A stretch of DNA of 64,000 bases from an uncultured Eubacteriales bacterium (GCA_900319695.1 ONPN01000007.1:1-64000); one strand, 5' to 3'; counted from the stretch's first letter, positions 9,509 through 18,033 are shown. Program-made: numbers and translations. The notes: a model not told the origin generated them from the letters alone.

Positions 9509-10204
9509 TTATCTTGCGATCTCGATCGCGCCGCCACACTCGATAGTGTCGATGTCGCGCTGGAAGTAGACGCCGCGGAACAGGTACTGCACCTGCACCG
9601 GGAAGCTGCGGACCTGGCCGGAGGCGAGATCCAGGGTATGTTCGGTCGTCGCGATCAGCGTAGTCTGGAGCTGGGTGTTGTTGTCCAGACTCACAGTCGG
9701 CGTATCGGCGGAGACGTAGCTGTCGCCGACACTGACGTTGACGGCGTTGTGCGACGCGACGATCTCCAGGGAGTAGGATTCCAGATAGACCTCCACGGTG
9801 ACGCGCACGCGGTTCTGGTCAAGGGTCTTCGCGGTCCAGACGGCGCGCACGTTCAGCGGCACGCCCGTCTCGGAGCGGAAGGTGCCGGAGCCGACGATCT
9901 GTCCCTGCACAAAGGGCGGGGGCGTCGGAACGGGAGTCGGCGTGGGAACCGGCGTGGGAACCGGCGTCGGCGGCGGGGTCAGAACCGGTGTGGACTGCAC
10001 GGGCGTCGGCATGATGGTGGAGACGGGCATGGGCGTCACGACCGGCGCCGCTGTCGGGGGCGGCGTCACGGCGTAGGGATCATAGCCGAGGGTCTCCACC
10101 TCGCGCCTCTCCTTCACCACATCCAGCAGCAGCGTGACGGAAACCGCCAGCACCAGCAGAAAAACAATAATAAACAGCAGGGTCTTGATTCTTCCTCTGT
10201 ACAT
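9509..10204 (-). CDS. Secreted/membrane-anchored protein with Pro-Thr linker
   Basis: A 231-residue protein of unknown function. One N-terminal membrane helix (residues about 8-28) is followed by a long proline/threonine/valine linker (about residues 48-100) and a C-terminal beta-rich extracellular domain (about 100-231). The start at 10204 is chosen because AGGAGG lies seven bases upstream and the protein then begins MYRGRIK before the hydrophobic helix. The architecture is that of a surface-displayed domain held away from the membrane by a stalk. No family was recognised. Confidence 0.75.
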   Translation of the reverse strand: MYRGRIKTLLFIIVFLLVLAVSVTLLLDVVKERREVETLGYDPYAVTPPPTAAPVVTPMPVSTIMPTPVQSTPVLTPPPTPVPTPVPTPTPVPTPPPFVQGQIVGSGTFRSETGVPLNVRAVWTAKTLDQNRVRVTVEVYLESYSLEIVASHNAVNVSVGDSYVSADTPTVSLDNNTQLQTTLIATTEHTLDLASGQVRSFPVQVQYLFRGVYFQRDIDTIECGGAIEIAR

Positions 10205-10304
10205 AAATACCTCCTGATCTCGGCGGGACTTCCCCGCCGCGCCGCCATTATACCCCAAGGATGGGAAAATGTCCACAAGCAGGTTTTATGCGAGTGTCAA
10301 GTTT

Positions 10305-10345
10305 GAAGAGTGGAGTTAAGGTATCCGCTTCGCGGATGATTTTAA
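10305..10345 (+). repeat. Dispersed repeat family C, short copy
   Basis: GAAGAGTGGAGTTAAGGT followed by CCGCTTCGCGGATGATTT. The same pieces (GAGTGGAGTTAAGGT and ATCATCCGCGAAGCGG, the latter inverted) occur in the larger element at 25194-25359, so this is a partial or decayed copy. Confidence 0.55.
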
Positions 10346-10377
10346 AAACACCATACCGCCACGCTGAAAGAAATGCT

Positions 10378-10406
10378 TTTACAAACGTGCGTGGGCGTGA
10401 TATAAT
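10378..10406 (+). promoter_or_regulatory. Sigma-A type promoter of rarA
   Basis: TTTACA at 10378-10383 and TATAAT at 10401-10406, separated by 17 bases, 41 bases ahead of the rarA start. An AAAGGAG ribosome site lies at 10431. Confidence 0.75.
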
Positions 10407-10446
10407 ATAAGTTACTGTTACTTTTGTGTGAAAGGAGCGACGCGCC

Positions 10447-11694
10447 ATGTATCAGCCGCTTGCGGATGAGATCCGCCCCTCTTCTCTGGACGACGTGGTG
10501 GGGCAAAAGCATATTCTTGGCAAGGGCGGCCTGCTGCGCCGCATCGTCGAGAGCGGGCAGATCCCGAACATGATCTTCTACGGCCCATCCGGCACGGGCA
10601 AGACCACCGTGGCGCGCATCATCGCGCAGCAGACGAACCGCTCCCTCCGGAAGCTGAACGCCACCACCGCGGGCATCGCCGACATCAAGCGCATCATTGA
10701 CGAGCTGGACACCTTTCTCACCCCCGGCGGCGTCCTGCTCTATCTGGATGAGATCCAGTATTTCAACAAAAAGCAGCAGCAATCCCTGCTCGAGTTTATC
10801 GAGGACGGGCGCATCACGCTGATCGCCTCGACCACCGAAAACCCGTACTTCACCGTCTTCAACGCGATTTTGAGCCGCTGCACCGTCTTCGAGTTCAAGG
10901 CCATCGCGCCCGAGGACACGAAGCAGGCGATACGAAGGGCTGTGGAGATACTCAATAAAAGGCGGGAAAGCCCGCTTAAGACGGAGGACGGCGTCGTCGA
11001 CCACATTGCGTCCGCCTGCGGGGGCGACGTGCGCAAGGCCATCAATGCCCTTGAGCTGCTCTTCTCCGCCGCCGTTGGGGAGACGATCACGCTTGCCGAC
11101 GCGAAGGCCGTCACCCAGCGCAGCGCCATGCGCTATGACCGCGAGGGAGACGAGCACTTTGACATTCTCTCGGCCCTGATGAAGTCCCTGCGCGGCTCGG
11201 ACCCGGACGCGGCCCTGCACTACCTTGCGCGTCTGCTCGAAGTCGGGGATCTGATCGGGGCCTGCCGCCGCATCCTCTGCTCGGCGAGCGAGGACGTGGG
11301 GCTTGCCTGGCCCCAGGCCGTGCCCATTGTGAAGGCCTGTGTGGACTCGGCTCTGCAGCTCGGCCTGCCGGAAGCGAAGCTGCCGCTCGCGGAGGCGTGC
11401 ATCCTGCTGGCCACCGCGCCGAAGTCCAACACCGGCGTCATGGCCATAGACCGCGCCTGGGCGGACGTGCGCGCCGGGCGCACCGGTCCCATCCCGCGGG
11501 AGCTTCAGAACGTCCACGCCGACGGCACGGGCTTTGAGCGGGAGCAGGGCTATCTCTACCCGCATGACTTTCCGAACCACTGGGTACGCCAGCAGTATCT
11601 GCCAGACGCGCTCAGGGGCGTGCAGTATTATCAGTACGGAGACAACAAGACCGAGCAGGCCGCGAGGCGCTACTGGGAGGAGATCAAGAAGTAA
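10447..11694 (+). CDS. rarA: Replication-associated recombination protein A (AAA+ ATPase)
   Basis: A 415-residue AAA+ ATPase of the RarA/MgsA/WRNIP1 family, acting at stalled replication forks. Walker A is YGPSGTGKTT and Walker B is LLYLDEIQYF, followed by sensor-1 ASTTENPYF. The C-terminal part is the helical tetramerisation domain of the family. Length is normal. The ATG is preceded by AAAGGAG and a good promoter. The stop shares one base with the next start (DUF951 gene), and that gene overlaps a GIY-YIG gene, so the three are translationally linked. Confidence 0.95.
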   Translation: MYQPLADEIRPSSLDDVVGQKHILGKGGLLRRIVESGQIPNMIFYGPSGTGKTTVARIIAQQTNRSLRKLNATTAGIADIKRIIDELDTFLTPGGVLLYLDEIQYFNKKQQQSLLEFIEDGRITLIASTTENPYFTVFNAILSRCTVFEFKAIAPEDTKQAIRRAVEILNKRRESPLKTEDGVVDHIASACGGDVRKAINALELLFSAAVGETITLADAKAVTQRSAMRYDREGDEHFDILSALMKSLRGSDPDAALHYLARLLEVGDLIGACRRILCSASEDVGLAWPQAVPIVKACVDSALQLGLPEAKLPLAEACILLATAPKSNTGVMAIDRAWADVRAGRTGPIPRELQNVHADGTGFEREQGYLYPHDFPNHWVRQQYLPDALRGVQYYQYGDNKTEQAARRYWEEIKK

Positions 11695-11873
11695 TGGACA
11701 TTCAGGTCGGCGATGTGCTCACGATGAAGAAGGAGCACCCCTGCGGCTCAAAGCAGTGGCAGGTCCTGCGCATCGGCGCGGACTTCAAGCTCCGCTGTCT
11801 CGGCTGCGGACACGAGGTCATGGGCCCGCGCAGCAAGTTTGAGCGCAGCGTCAAGCAGGTGCAGCGGCCGTGA
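11694..11873 (+). CDS. DUF951 family small protein
   Basis: A 59-residue protein starting at the ATG that shares an A with the rarA stop. Its features are those of DUF951: [15 protein letters not shown] near the N-terminus, then [12 protein letters not shown] and [15 protein letters not shown], with three cysteines (one in HPCG, two in CLGC) likely to bind a metal. The fold is a small beta barrel; function is unknown, though genes of this family often sit near replication or recombination genes. It overlaps the downstream GIY-YIG gene by four bases. Family assignment is from recalled consensus. Confidence 0.88.
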   Translation: MDIQVGDVLTMKKEHPCGSKQWQVLRIGADFKLRCLGCGHEVMGPRSKFERSVKQVQRP

Positions 11874-12151
11874 CCGCGGAAAACTTTGTCTACATCCTTC
11901 GCTGCGGGGACGGGACGCTCTATACCGGCTGGACGAACGATCTCGACAGGCGGCTCAGAACCCACGCCGCCGGGAAGGGCGCGAAATACACCCGCGCCCG
12001 ACTGCCGGTGGAGCTTGTGTATTCAGAGCGCTTTGAGACGGAACACGAGGCGCGCAGCCGCGAGTGCCGGATCAAACAATTGACGCGCGCTGAAAAGCTC
12101 GCGCTCATAAAGAGTAAGGAGTTTTCGGAAGATGAGAAGAACGGAGCTTGA
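11870..12151 (+). CDS. GIY-YIG nuclease domain protein (UPF0213)
   Basis: A 93-residue single-domain protein. [19 protein letters not shown] is the GIY-YIG motif (here VYI...YTG), followed by the conserved arginine (DRRLRTH) and a distal glutamate in ERFETEHEA. These small stand-alone proteins (YhbQ/YazA type) are presumed structure-specific nucleases, but their substrates are not settled. The start is GTG at 11870, overlapping the DUF951 stop. The last 20 bases overlap the start of the next gene. Confidence 0.9.
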   Translation: MTAENFVYILRCGDGTLYTGWTNDLDRRLRTHAAGKGAKYTRARLPVELVYSERFETEHEARSRECRIKQLTRAEKLALIKSKEFSEDEKNGA

Positions 12152-13145
12152 TCTCTGCCGGATCTTCGGGTGCCTGATGGTGCTGATGATCCACGCGGGG
12201 TCGGACATGTACGGCAATCTGCCGCTTGAGGGGCTGCCCTTCTTCCTTGTGTGCTGTCTCAGCACCGCCGCGCGGGGTGGGGTGCCGCTGTTTTTCATGC
12301 TCAGCGGGGCGCTGTTTCTGTCGCGGGAGACTCTGGACGCGCGAAAGCTGCTGACGCGCCACGCCCTGCGCCTGACGCTGCTGTACTATCTCTGGTCCCT
12401 GTTCTACGCCGCCCTGCGCGCCTATACGGGCGGCCTTGCGTCAGCCCGGGACTTTTTCTTTGCCGTCGTTGCGGGGCACTATCACCTGTGGTTTCTGCCC
12501 GCGATGGTGATGTGTTATCTCTTCCTTCCGCCGGTCCACGCGGCTGTGCACAGAGGGGGGCTTTCCGGGAAATATCTTGCGGGGCTGTTTCTCTTCCTCG
12601 GCGTGTTTTTGGCAAACTGCAACCTCACGCCGGACCCCGCGCCCATTCTGTACCGGTTTACGCAGAATTTCAGCCTTGACTACCTGCTCTATCTGGGTTA
12701 TGCTGTCTGGGGTTGGCGCCTGTCAGTGTACAGGATGCCGAAGAGGATGCTGTGGCTTGCCCCGCTGGTCTATGTGCTTGTCACCCTTGCGGCGGCCTTT
12801 GCCAACCGCTGGTACTCCCTTCTGCGGAGCACGGCAGACGGCTGGCTGTTCCATTACTTTTCTCTGCCGAGCTTTCTCCAGGCCAGCACCGCTTTCTGCT
12901 TCTTCCTTGCGCTGAAAGAGCATATCTTTAAACGGCCCAAAGCCATCGCCGTCCTCGCGGACGCGACGCTCGGCGTCTACCTGATTCACCCTCTGCTCAT
13001 CAAGGTGTTTGAGCGCTTCGGCTTTGCCCCCACGCCCGCTGCCCCGGTTTTGAGTCTGCTGGGCTTCTGGGCCGTCCTCGCCGCCGTCTGCTTTGCCCTT
13101 GTGCTGCTTCTGCGCAGGCTCCCGCTCGTGCGGCGGATTCTTTGA
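12132..13145 (+). CDS. Acyltransferase-3 family membrane protein
   Basis: A 337-residue multi-pass membrane protein. [20 protein letters not shown] gives the arginine/histidine pair of acyltransferase-3, and [16 protein letters not shown] the central family motif. It is a paralogue of the protein encoded at 3510-4523. AAGGAG lies about ten bases before the ATG, inside the end of the GIY-YIG gene, so translation may be coupled. A CapA-like secreted protein gene follows 45 bases later. Inference: acylation of a surface polymer. Confidence 0.85.
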   Translation: MRRTELDLCRIFGCLMVLMIHAGSDMYGNLPLEGLPFFLVCCLSTAARGGVPLFFMLSGALFLSRETLDARKLLTRHALRLTLLYYLWSLFYAALRAYTGGLASARDFFFAVVAGHYHLWFLPAMVMCYLFLPPVHAAVHRGGLSGKYLAGLFLFLGVFLANCNLTPDPAPILYRFTQNFSLDYLLYLGYAVWGWRLSVYRMPKRMLWLAPLVYVLVTLAAAFANRWYSLLRSTADGWLFHYFSLPSFLQASTAFCFFLALKEHIFKRPKAIAVLADATLGVYLIHPLLIKVFERFGFAPTPAAPVLSLLGFWAVLAAVCFALVLLLRRLPLVRRIL

Positions 13146-13190
13146 GCGAATACGAATACATAGATTAACAATATAAGGGATAGAGAGAAC

Positions 13191-14444
13191 ATGAAGAATT
13201 TCCTGAAGATCGCCTGTCTGCTGCTTCTGGTCGCGGAGCTGCTGTTTTTGGAAAAGCTGCGCATCGAGACGCCCATGCTGACCCAGTCGCGCCTCAAGTT
13301 TGACGCGGCGCAGACCTACGCCCCCGCCGAGCCTGACAGCTACACGCCCGCGCCCGCGTATACGCCCGCCCCCGCGCCGGCGGCCGTGACTGCGACGCCC
13401 GCGCCCACCCCCGCGGCGACGCCGGAGCCCACGCCGGAGCCGACGCCCGAACCGCCCAAGGAGTATGTGCTCTCCTTCATCGGCGACTGCACACTCTGGT
13501 CCAACCAGAACTATGAGCGGCACCCTGCGGGCTATGCCGGTATGATGGGTGAAAACTACGCCTATCCCTTCTCCAACACCCTCCAGTTCTTTGAAAATGA
13601 TGAGCTGACCATCGCCAACTGCGAGTGCACGCTCACCGACAACCCGAACCTCCCCTATGACTACACCCAGGTCTACTTCCCCTTCCGCGCGCCCACGGTC
13701 TACGCGGAGGTCTTCAACGAGGGCGGCGTGGACTTTGTCACCACCGCCAACAACCATATGATGGACTGCTACCAGGCGGGCGCGGACAGCACCTATATGG
13801 CCCTGTATGAGCATGGCGTCCCCTTCGGTATTGAAGGCCAGGCCCAGATTATCACCACGCCTCACGGACTGAACATCGGCATCTACTGCTCCGGCACGGA
13901 CCTCGCCCCGAACAAGAACAAGGCGGTCGCCGCCGTCCAGCAGCTCGTCAACGACGGGGCCGAGTACATCATCTGCGCCTTCCACTGGGGTCAGGAGCTC
14001 TACTATGAGCCGAACGCCGCCCAGAAGGATCTGGCCCACGCCTGCATTGACGCCGGCGCAAACGTCATCTACGGCAGCCACACCCACTGCCTCCAGCCGA
14101 TCGAGCTCTACAACGGCTGTCTGATCCTCTACTCCTGCGGCAACTGGACCTTCGGCGGAAGCACCATGCCCAAGGACCCGGACACCGCGATCTTCCAGCT
14201 CCGCCTGCAGCGCGGGGAGGACGGCAAGCTCACTCCCGTGGGTCTGGACGTTATCCCCTGCTGCGTCAGCAGCAACATTGAGGGCGCGAACATGAACGAG
14301 CAGAACTACAACGACTACTGCCCGACCCCCTATGAAACGGACTCCAAGGAGTACATGCGCGTCATGTCCAAGCTCTACGGCGAATACACCCCGGCCTCCC
14401 AGGGCGCGGACTACGGCGACTGGCTCGCAAGCCGCGCGGGTTAA
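13191..14444 (+). CDS. CapA family (poly-gamma-glutamate type) metallophosphatase-fold protein
   Basis: A 417-residue exported protein. An N-terminal signal/anchor helix is followed by a Pro/Ala/Thr-rich stalk (about residues 45-88) and a CapA domain. Domain motifs are FIGDCTLW, IANCECTLTD, TTANNHMMD and YGSHTHCLQP, the metal-binding positions of the calcineurin-like fold. In Bacillus, CapA/PgsA takes part in poly-gamma-glutamate export; no capB or capC homologue lies here, so that role cannot be assumed. It is followed after 12 bases by a cysteine-protease-like gene and preceded by an acyltransferase, suggesting a surface-modification unit. Confidence 0.88.
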   Translation: MKNFLKIACLLLLVAELLFLEKLRIETPMLTQSRLKFDAAQTYAPAEPDSYTPAPAYTPAPAPAAVTATPAPTPAATPEPTPEPTPEPPKEYVLSFIGDCTLWSNQNYERHPAGYAGMMGENYAYPFSNTLQFFENDELTIANCECTLTDNPNLPYDYTQVYFPFRAPTVYAEVFNEGGVDFVTTANNHMMDCYQAGADSTYMALYEHGVPFGIEGQAQIITTPHGLNIGIYCSGTDLAPNKNKAVAAVQQLVNDGAEYIICAFHWGQELYYEPNAAQKDLAHACIDAGANVIYGSHTHCLQPIELYNGCLILYSCGNWTFGGSTMPKDPDTAIFQLRLQRGEDGKLTPVGLDVIPCCVSSNIEGANMNEQNYNDYCPTPYETDSKEYMRVMSKLYGEYTPASQGADYGDWLASRAG

Positions 14445-14456
14445 AGAGCATTGAAT

Positions 14457-14942
14457 ATGGACGGCTTCTCCTCCGACGGCTACATCATCGACCAGGACTT
14501 CTTCGGTGCCTACGAATACCGCTGTATGCGGGCGAGCATCAACGGCTGCGGCTGGATCGCGGCCTACAACCTCCGGCGCTTTCTCGGGCACGACGTCCGC
14601 TTTGAGGACGTGCTCTCCGAGATAGACCGGATGCACACGCTGCGCATCCCCGGGCCGACAACCATGCCGGTCATGCGCGCCTATCTCAGAACTTATGTCC
14701 CCGGCGTCACGGAGACAATCGGACGCGACGCGGCCCTGGAGGCCGTACTCGCGAGCCGGGCCGGCATCCTGCGCTACAGTGAGGCGGGCGTGCCGCACTT
14801 CATCTTCTTTTTCCGCGCGGGCGAGGTCTTCCGCTTTCTGAACGTCAACGACGGGCTGGAGGACTTCGTAAGTTCCGCGGAGATGTTCTTTGCGACCCAC
14901 GTTCCGCAGCGGCAATACACCTCGGTATTTACGGTAAAGTGA
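14457..14942 (+). CDS. Putative papain-like (C39-like) cysteine peptidase fold protein
   Basis: A 161-residue protein without signal peptide. INGCGWIAAYNLRRFLG places a cysteine (C31) at the start of a helix as in C39/papain-like peptidases. H114 in GVPHFIFFFR and N129 or D132 in LNVNDGLED complete a plausible Cys-His-Asn/Asp triad. The ATG at 14457 is preferred over the TTG at 14451 because AAAGAG lies just upstream. It directly follows the capA-like gene and ends at a terminator. The peptidase assignment is an inference from spacing and motif; the protein could instead be an inactive or transferase variant of the fold. Confidence 0.55.
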   Translation: MDGFSSDGYIIDQDFFGAYEYRCMRASINGCGWIAAYNLRRFLGHDVRFEDVLSEIDRMHTLRIPGPTTMPVMRAYLRTYVPGVTETIGRDAALEAVLASRAGILRYSEAGVPHFIFFFRAGEVFRFLNVNDGLEDFVSSAEMFFATHVPQRQYTSVFTVK

Positions 14943-14984
14943 AAAAGGATTCCAGCGGTTTTCTCGTCGCTGGAATCCTTTTTT
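14942..14984. terminator. Strong intrinsic terminator
   Basis: Perfect 16-bp stem (AAAAAGGATTCCAGCG / CGCTGGAATCCTTTTT) with a 10-base loop and a T run, directly after the stop at 14942. The A run on the left makes it usable from the opposite strand as well. Confidence 0.9.
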
Positions 14985-14999
14985 ATACTGTTTTTCGTT

Positions 15000-15020
15000 A
15001 AAACGGCTTTAAGCCGTTTT
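15000..15020. terminator. Second hairpin between convergent genes
   Basis: AAAACGGCTTTAAGCCGTTTT, a near-perfect palindrome with A and T ends. It lies 15 bases from the stop of the minus-strand deaminase-like gene and is likely its terminator. Confidence 0.7.
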
Positions 15021-15034
15021 ATGGGAGACCAGTA

Positions 15035-17419
15035 TTATTCATCTATTCCAAGCTCCTGCACAACCGCCTCCGCGTCTTTCAGGGGCCTGACATAGCCCTC
15101 GAGGGTTTTGGCCTTGACCGCAAGGCCGCGCGAGCGGGGATTGATGTAGATGCGGCACTTCTCTCTGGCGTTGCGCGCCTCCTGGATGAGGTTCAGCGCC
15201 GCCGAGTTCCCGTCAAAGGCCAGCAGGGCCGAGGGTCTGCGCTTAAAAATCTCATAGGCGAAGCTCTTGTACAGGCCCATCGGGGAAATCTCAATGCTCA
15301 GCAGGACCCCGACGCCCGCCCTTTGAAGCCTCGTTCTCTCCGCGCGGCTGATGAGTCTGGGGACAATGGCATAGACCCGGAAGCGCCCTGCCGCCTGCCG
15401 GGTGAGATACGCCTCCTGCCCGCTCAGGCTGTGACCCACGACGAAGAAGCACTTTTCGGGGTCAGCCCGTTCCAGCAGCGCGTCGAGAAACGCCCTGTCC
15501 TCCGCTTTGAGCGCACTGCGGTGGCCGCTGTTGTTGAAGCTGCCGCCCGCGACGACGACGGGGAAGGCGCTCTCCGGCAGCTCGGCGAGGCTGTCGTGCA
15601 GGGCCGCTTCGGCGTCGATCTTCCCGGAATCTTCCCACAGGATCACGGAGCGCTGTTCCGTCTCCTCCAGGGCCCTCCGGTACAGGCGCTCCGGGTCCCC
15701 GGAGGGGCAGTCGCGGACAAACTGCGCGGACTTCTCCTCAAAGACGCGCAGGCTGTTTTTTAAGACCTCGTCCTCGCTCTCCCTCATACGGCACAGCTCC
15801 TCGAAGCGCAGGCCGAGCAGCTTTTCGAGACTCAGTTCCTCGTCGATGGAGTTGGTGCCGTAGAGCGCGCCGCCGTCGGTGCCCTGCACGCAGCGCACCC
15901 CGGCCTCCAGATACTGGCGCAGGGGATGGCGCTCAAGACTTGAGAGGTTGTTGAGGCGCACGTTGGAGCTGAGCTGAAATTCTAGGGTGACCGCGTTCTC
16001 GCGCAGCTCCTGCAGAAGCCGCTCCCCCTTGGCGCTTTTGAGATCGCAGGTATAGAGTCCGTGGCCGATGCGCAGGGCCGGGAAGTCCTGCCCCTCGCGC
16101 AGCGCGTCCTTCACGCAGCGGATGGCGTTTGCCACGTTGTCACGCAGGCTATCGTTTTCTCCCGCATGGATGCGGATGACGAAGCCGGGATGCTCGTCCG
16201 CAAGGTGCGTCAGCTCCCCGATCACGCCGCGCAGCTCCAGAATGTCGTTGATCTCCTCTCCGATGATGTCAGCCCCGGCGACGTAAGGATCGCGGGCCAC
16301 GACGCCGAGACAGCGCAGATTCTCCGCGAGGTAGTCCCCCGGCGTCACCCGGTCGCGCACGATGGTCAGCGGCGTGCGGCGTATGCCCGCCAAAAAGCGC
16401 AGCAGGACGCCGGTCTCCCTTGTGACGCTCGGCATGATCTCGTGGATCTGCCGCAGCTTGTCGGGAAACTCCGCGCGGTTTAAAAGCGCGGTGTCTGTGA
16501 TCTCGGCGTACTCGATGCCGTAGCGGCGGTACTCGCGCGCGATCCAGAGCAGCAGATCCTGATAGAGGGTGTTGCCCCTGTATCGCAGATTTTCCCGATC
16601 CTCCCGGATCTGAGCGGCATAGGCGCGCACCTCCCGATTCGGGATCTGGGAGATATTGAGGGCGGCAAAGCGCTCATCGGCAGCCCGGCCCTTGGTGAAA
16701 ACGTAGCGGTAGAGATAGACCTTTTCAAGATCGGCAAACACCGCCTGACCGTCCTTCGGGATGGTGAGAGAGTTTCGTACCCGCCCGATATTGAAGGCCG
16801 CGTCCCGGGGGTTGCCGAGGATAAGCTCGGCAAAGTTGATGAATGTGAGATCGTCGATGCGCCGCTCCCGGTGTTTGCCGGTGAGGGAGCTGTCAGAGAG
16901 CGTGAGCGCGGCCTTCTCCCTCGCCGCCTCGAGGCGTTCATGCTGCTCGTCCGTGCAGCGCAGGCCCAGCTTTTTGACATAGTAATAGGGATAGCGTATC
17001 TGGTGCATGACGCCCAGCGCGATCAGAAGCTCCGGCGGCAGGTTGCCGTTCATGTGCGTGTGCAGGTCGGTGCGGAACTTGCACTCACTGCGGATATAGG
17101 TCTTGACCAGGGTCTTCTCCACGCCGAGGCGGTAGTCCTTGGTCTGGCTCATCAGCGTCTTGGAGATGGCCGGGACCGAGGCCTTGAGCTCCACGCTCCC
17201 GTCGGGGAAGATGTTTGCGACCTTTGTCCCGCCGAGGCGCAGGATGTACATGCGGCGGTTGCCCCCGTCGAAGAAGCAGGGCACCTCCCCCCGGATGACA
17301 AGCAGGCCGCTCTCGTCCGGCGTGGTTTCAAGCGCAAAGAGTCTGGCGAGGTTTCGGATCAGATTGCCCGAGTGGTGGTTCGGCGTGCGCATGACATAGC
17401 GCATGGCCTCCCCCTCCAT
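15035..17419 (-). CDS. Large adenosine deaminase-domain protein with Rossmann-like C-terminal domain
   Basis: A 794-residue cytosolic protein. The central region carries every adenosine/AMP deaminase landmark: LHTHMNG (H120, H122), IRIHAGEN (H418, E421), RIGHG (H453), SSNVRLN and TDGG (D515). These supply the zinc ligands and catalytic residues; the usual second aspartate of TDDP is glycine. Residues 1-105 form a separate N-terminal domain. Residues about 600-794 look like a Rossmann-type nucleotide-binding domain (PVVVAGGSFN, CFFVVGHSLSGQEAY). At about 800 residues it is far longer than housekeeping Add (about 340) and closer to RdrB of the RADAR defence system, but no RdrA-like ATPase lies nearby. 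Coding-like sequence continues upstream of the ATG (see findings). Confidence 0.8.
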   Translation of the reverse strand: MEGEAMRYVMRTPNHHSGNLIRNLARLFALETTPDESGLLVIRGEVPCFFDGGNRRMYILRLGGTKVANIFPDGSVELKASVPAISKTLMSQTKDYRLGVEKTLVKTYIRSECKFRTDLHTHMNGNLPPELLIALGVMHQIRYPYYYVKKLGLRCTDEQHERLEAAREKAALTLSDSSLTGKHRERRIDDLTFINFAELILGNPRDAAFNIGRVRNSLTIPKDGQAVFADLEKVYLYRYVFTKGRAADERFAALNISQIPNREVRAYAAQIREDRENLRYRGNTLYQDLLLWIAREYRRYGIEYAEITDTALLNRAEFPDKLRQIHEIMPSVTRETGVLLRFLAGIRRTPLTIVRDRVTPGDYLAENLRCLGVVARDPYVAGADIIGEEINDILELRGVIGELTHLADEHPGFVIRIHAGENDSLRDNVANAIRCVKDALREGQDFPALRIGHGLYTCDLKSAKGERLLQELRENAVTLEFQLSSNVRLNNLSSLERHPLRQYLEAGVRCVQGTDGGALYGTNSIDEELSLEKLLGLRFEELCRMRESEDEVLKNSLRVFEEKSAQFVRDCPSGDPERLYRRALEETEQRSVILWEDSGKIDAEAALHDSLAELPESAFPVVVAGGSFNNSGHRSALKAEDRAFLDALLERADPEKCFFVVGHSLSGQEAYLTRQAAGRFRVYAIVPRLISRAERTRLQRAGVGVLLSIEISPMGLYKSFAYEIFKRRPSALLAFDGNSAALNLIQEARNAREKCRIYINPRSRGLAVKAKTLEGYVRPLKDAEAVVQELGIDE

Positions 17420-17599
17420 GTAGAGATCGACGACGATGTCCTTCTCCCGGTCCAGATAGAACTGCTGAAAGAATACGATGACAACCGCCCCCTTGTATGA
17501 TTTTGTTTTATTTTACCATGGGCACCGCTGTCATTCAAGGACAAAGCTCCCCGGAAGTCACGCTTCCGGGGAGCCGTTTGCTTGATTTGTCTGTCCCGC

Positions 17600-17848
17600 T
17601 CAGCAGGTCGGGTTAAACTTCTGTCTGGTCTGCTGGAGCTTCTGCTCGGGCGCGGTATCGGTCTGGTACCAGCCCTTGGCCGTCATTTGCTGATAGAGGC
17701 TGTCGCCCATGGACAGCGCATCGTCAAAGGCGCTGGCAAAGGTCTGGCGCACCTTCTGGGTACTGGACTCGATTGCCCCGTGCATATACAGATCGCAGAC
17801 GCCCTTGGCGTCGAGGAGCAGGCCCTCCATAATGCATTTGTCATCCAT
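17600..17848 (-). CDS. CotF-like spore coat protein
   Basis: An 82-residue helical protein of the coat F family: MDDKCIMEGLLLDAKGVCDL at the start, then GAIESSTQKVRQTFASAFDDAL and MTAKGWYQTDTAPEQKL, typical of the CotF domain found in spore coat and spore-associated proteins. GAGGTG lies upstream of the ATG. It follows a 57-residue relative after 11 bases, so the two form an operon expressed from a promoter that resembles a sigma-G/F type. This supports a spore-forming host. Confidence 0.85.
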   Translation of the reverse strand: MDDKCIMEGLLLDAKGVCDLYMHGAIESSTQKVRQTFASAFDDALSMGDSLYQQMTAKGWYQTDTAPEQKLQQTRQKFNPTC

Positions 17849-17859
17849 GTCGCTTCACC

Positions 17860-18033
17860 TCACATCAGATCATAAAACTGCTGGTACACCTGGCGGTGGC
17901 GCTGAGCCATCTGGCTCACCTGCGTGCGCAGGCTGTTGTCCTGGAGCCGGTCCGCCGCGTTCTGAAACTGCGTCGCCAAAAGCTGGGCATGAGACAGCGC
18001 GTCGTCCACATAGAGTAGTTCTTTCGTCGTCAT
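17860..18033 (-). CDS. Small CotF-associated spore protein
   Basis: A 57-residue mostly helical, glutamine-rich protein (LLYVDDALSHAQLLATQFQ near the start, HRQVYQQFYDLM at the end). The ATG at 18033 is chosen for its AAAGGAGA ribosome site. Small proteins of this kind commonly precede CotF genes in Clostridia and probably assemble with them in the spore coat; that role is inferred from the neighbour and from the putative forespore promoter. Confidence 0.75.
   Translation of the reverse strand: MTTKELLYVDDALSHAQLLATQFQNAADRLQDNSLRTQVSQMAQRHRQVYQQFYDLM

Noticed and set aside
12723..14915. 730-codon open frame on the minus strand across the capA-like region
   Set aside because: It is antisense to clear genes, has low-complexity Arg/Gly/Val/Asp composition typical of GC-rich shadow frames, and matches no known family.
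15035..17419. Calling this locus a RADAR defence system
   Set aside because: Only an RdrB-sized deaminase is present; no RdrA-like ATPase lies on either side, and the C-terminal domain is not established as RdrB-like.
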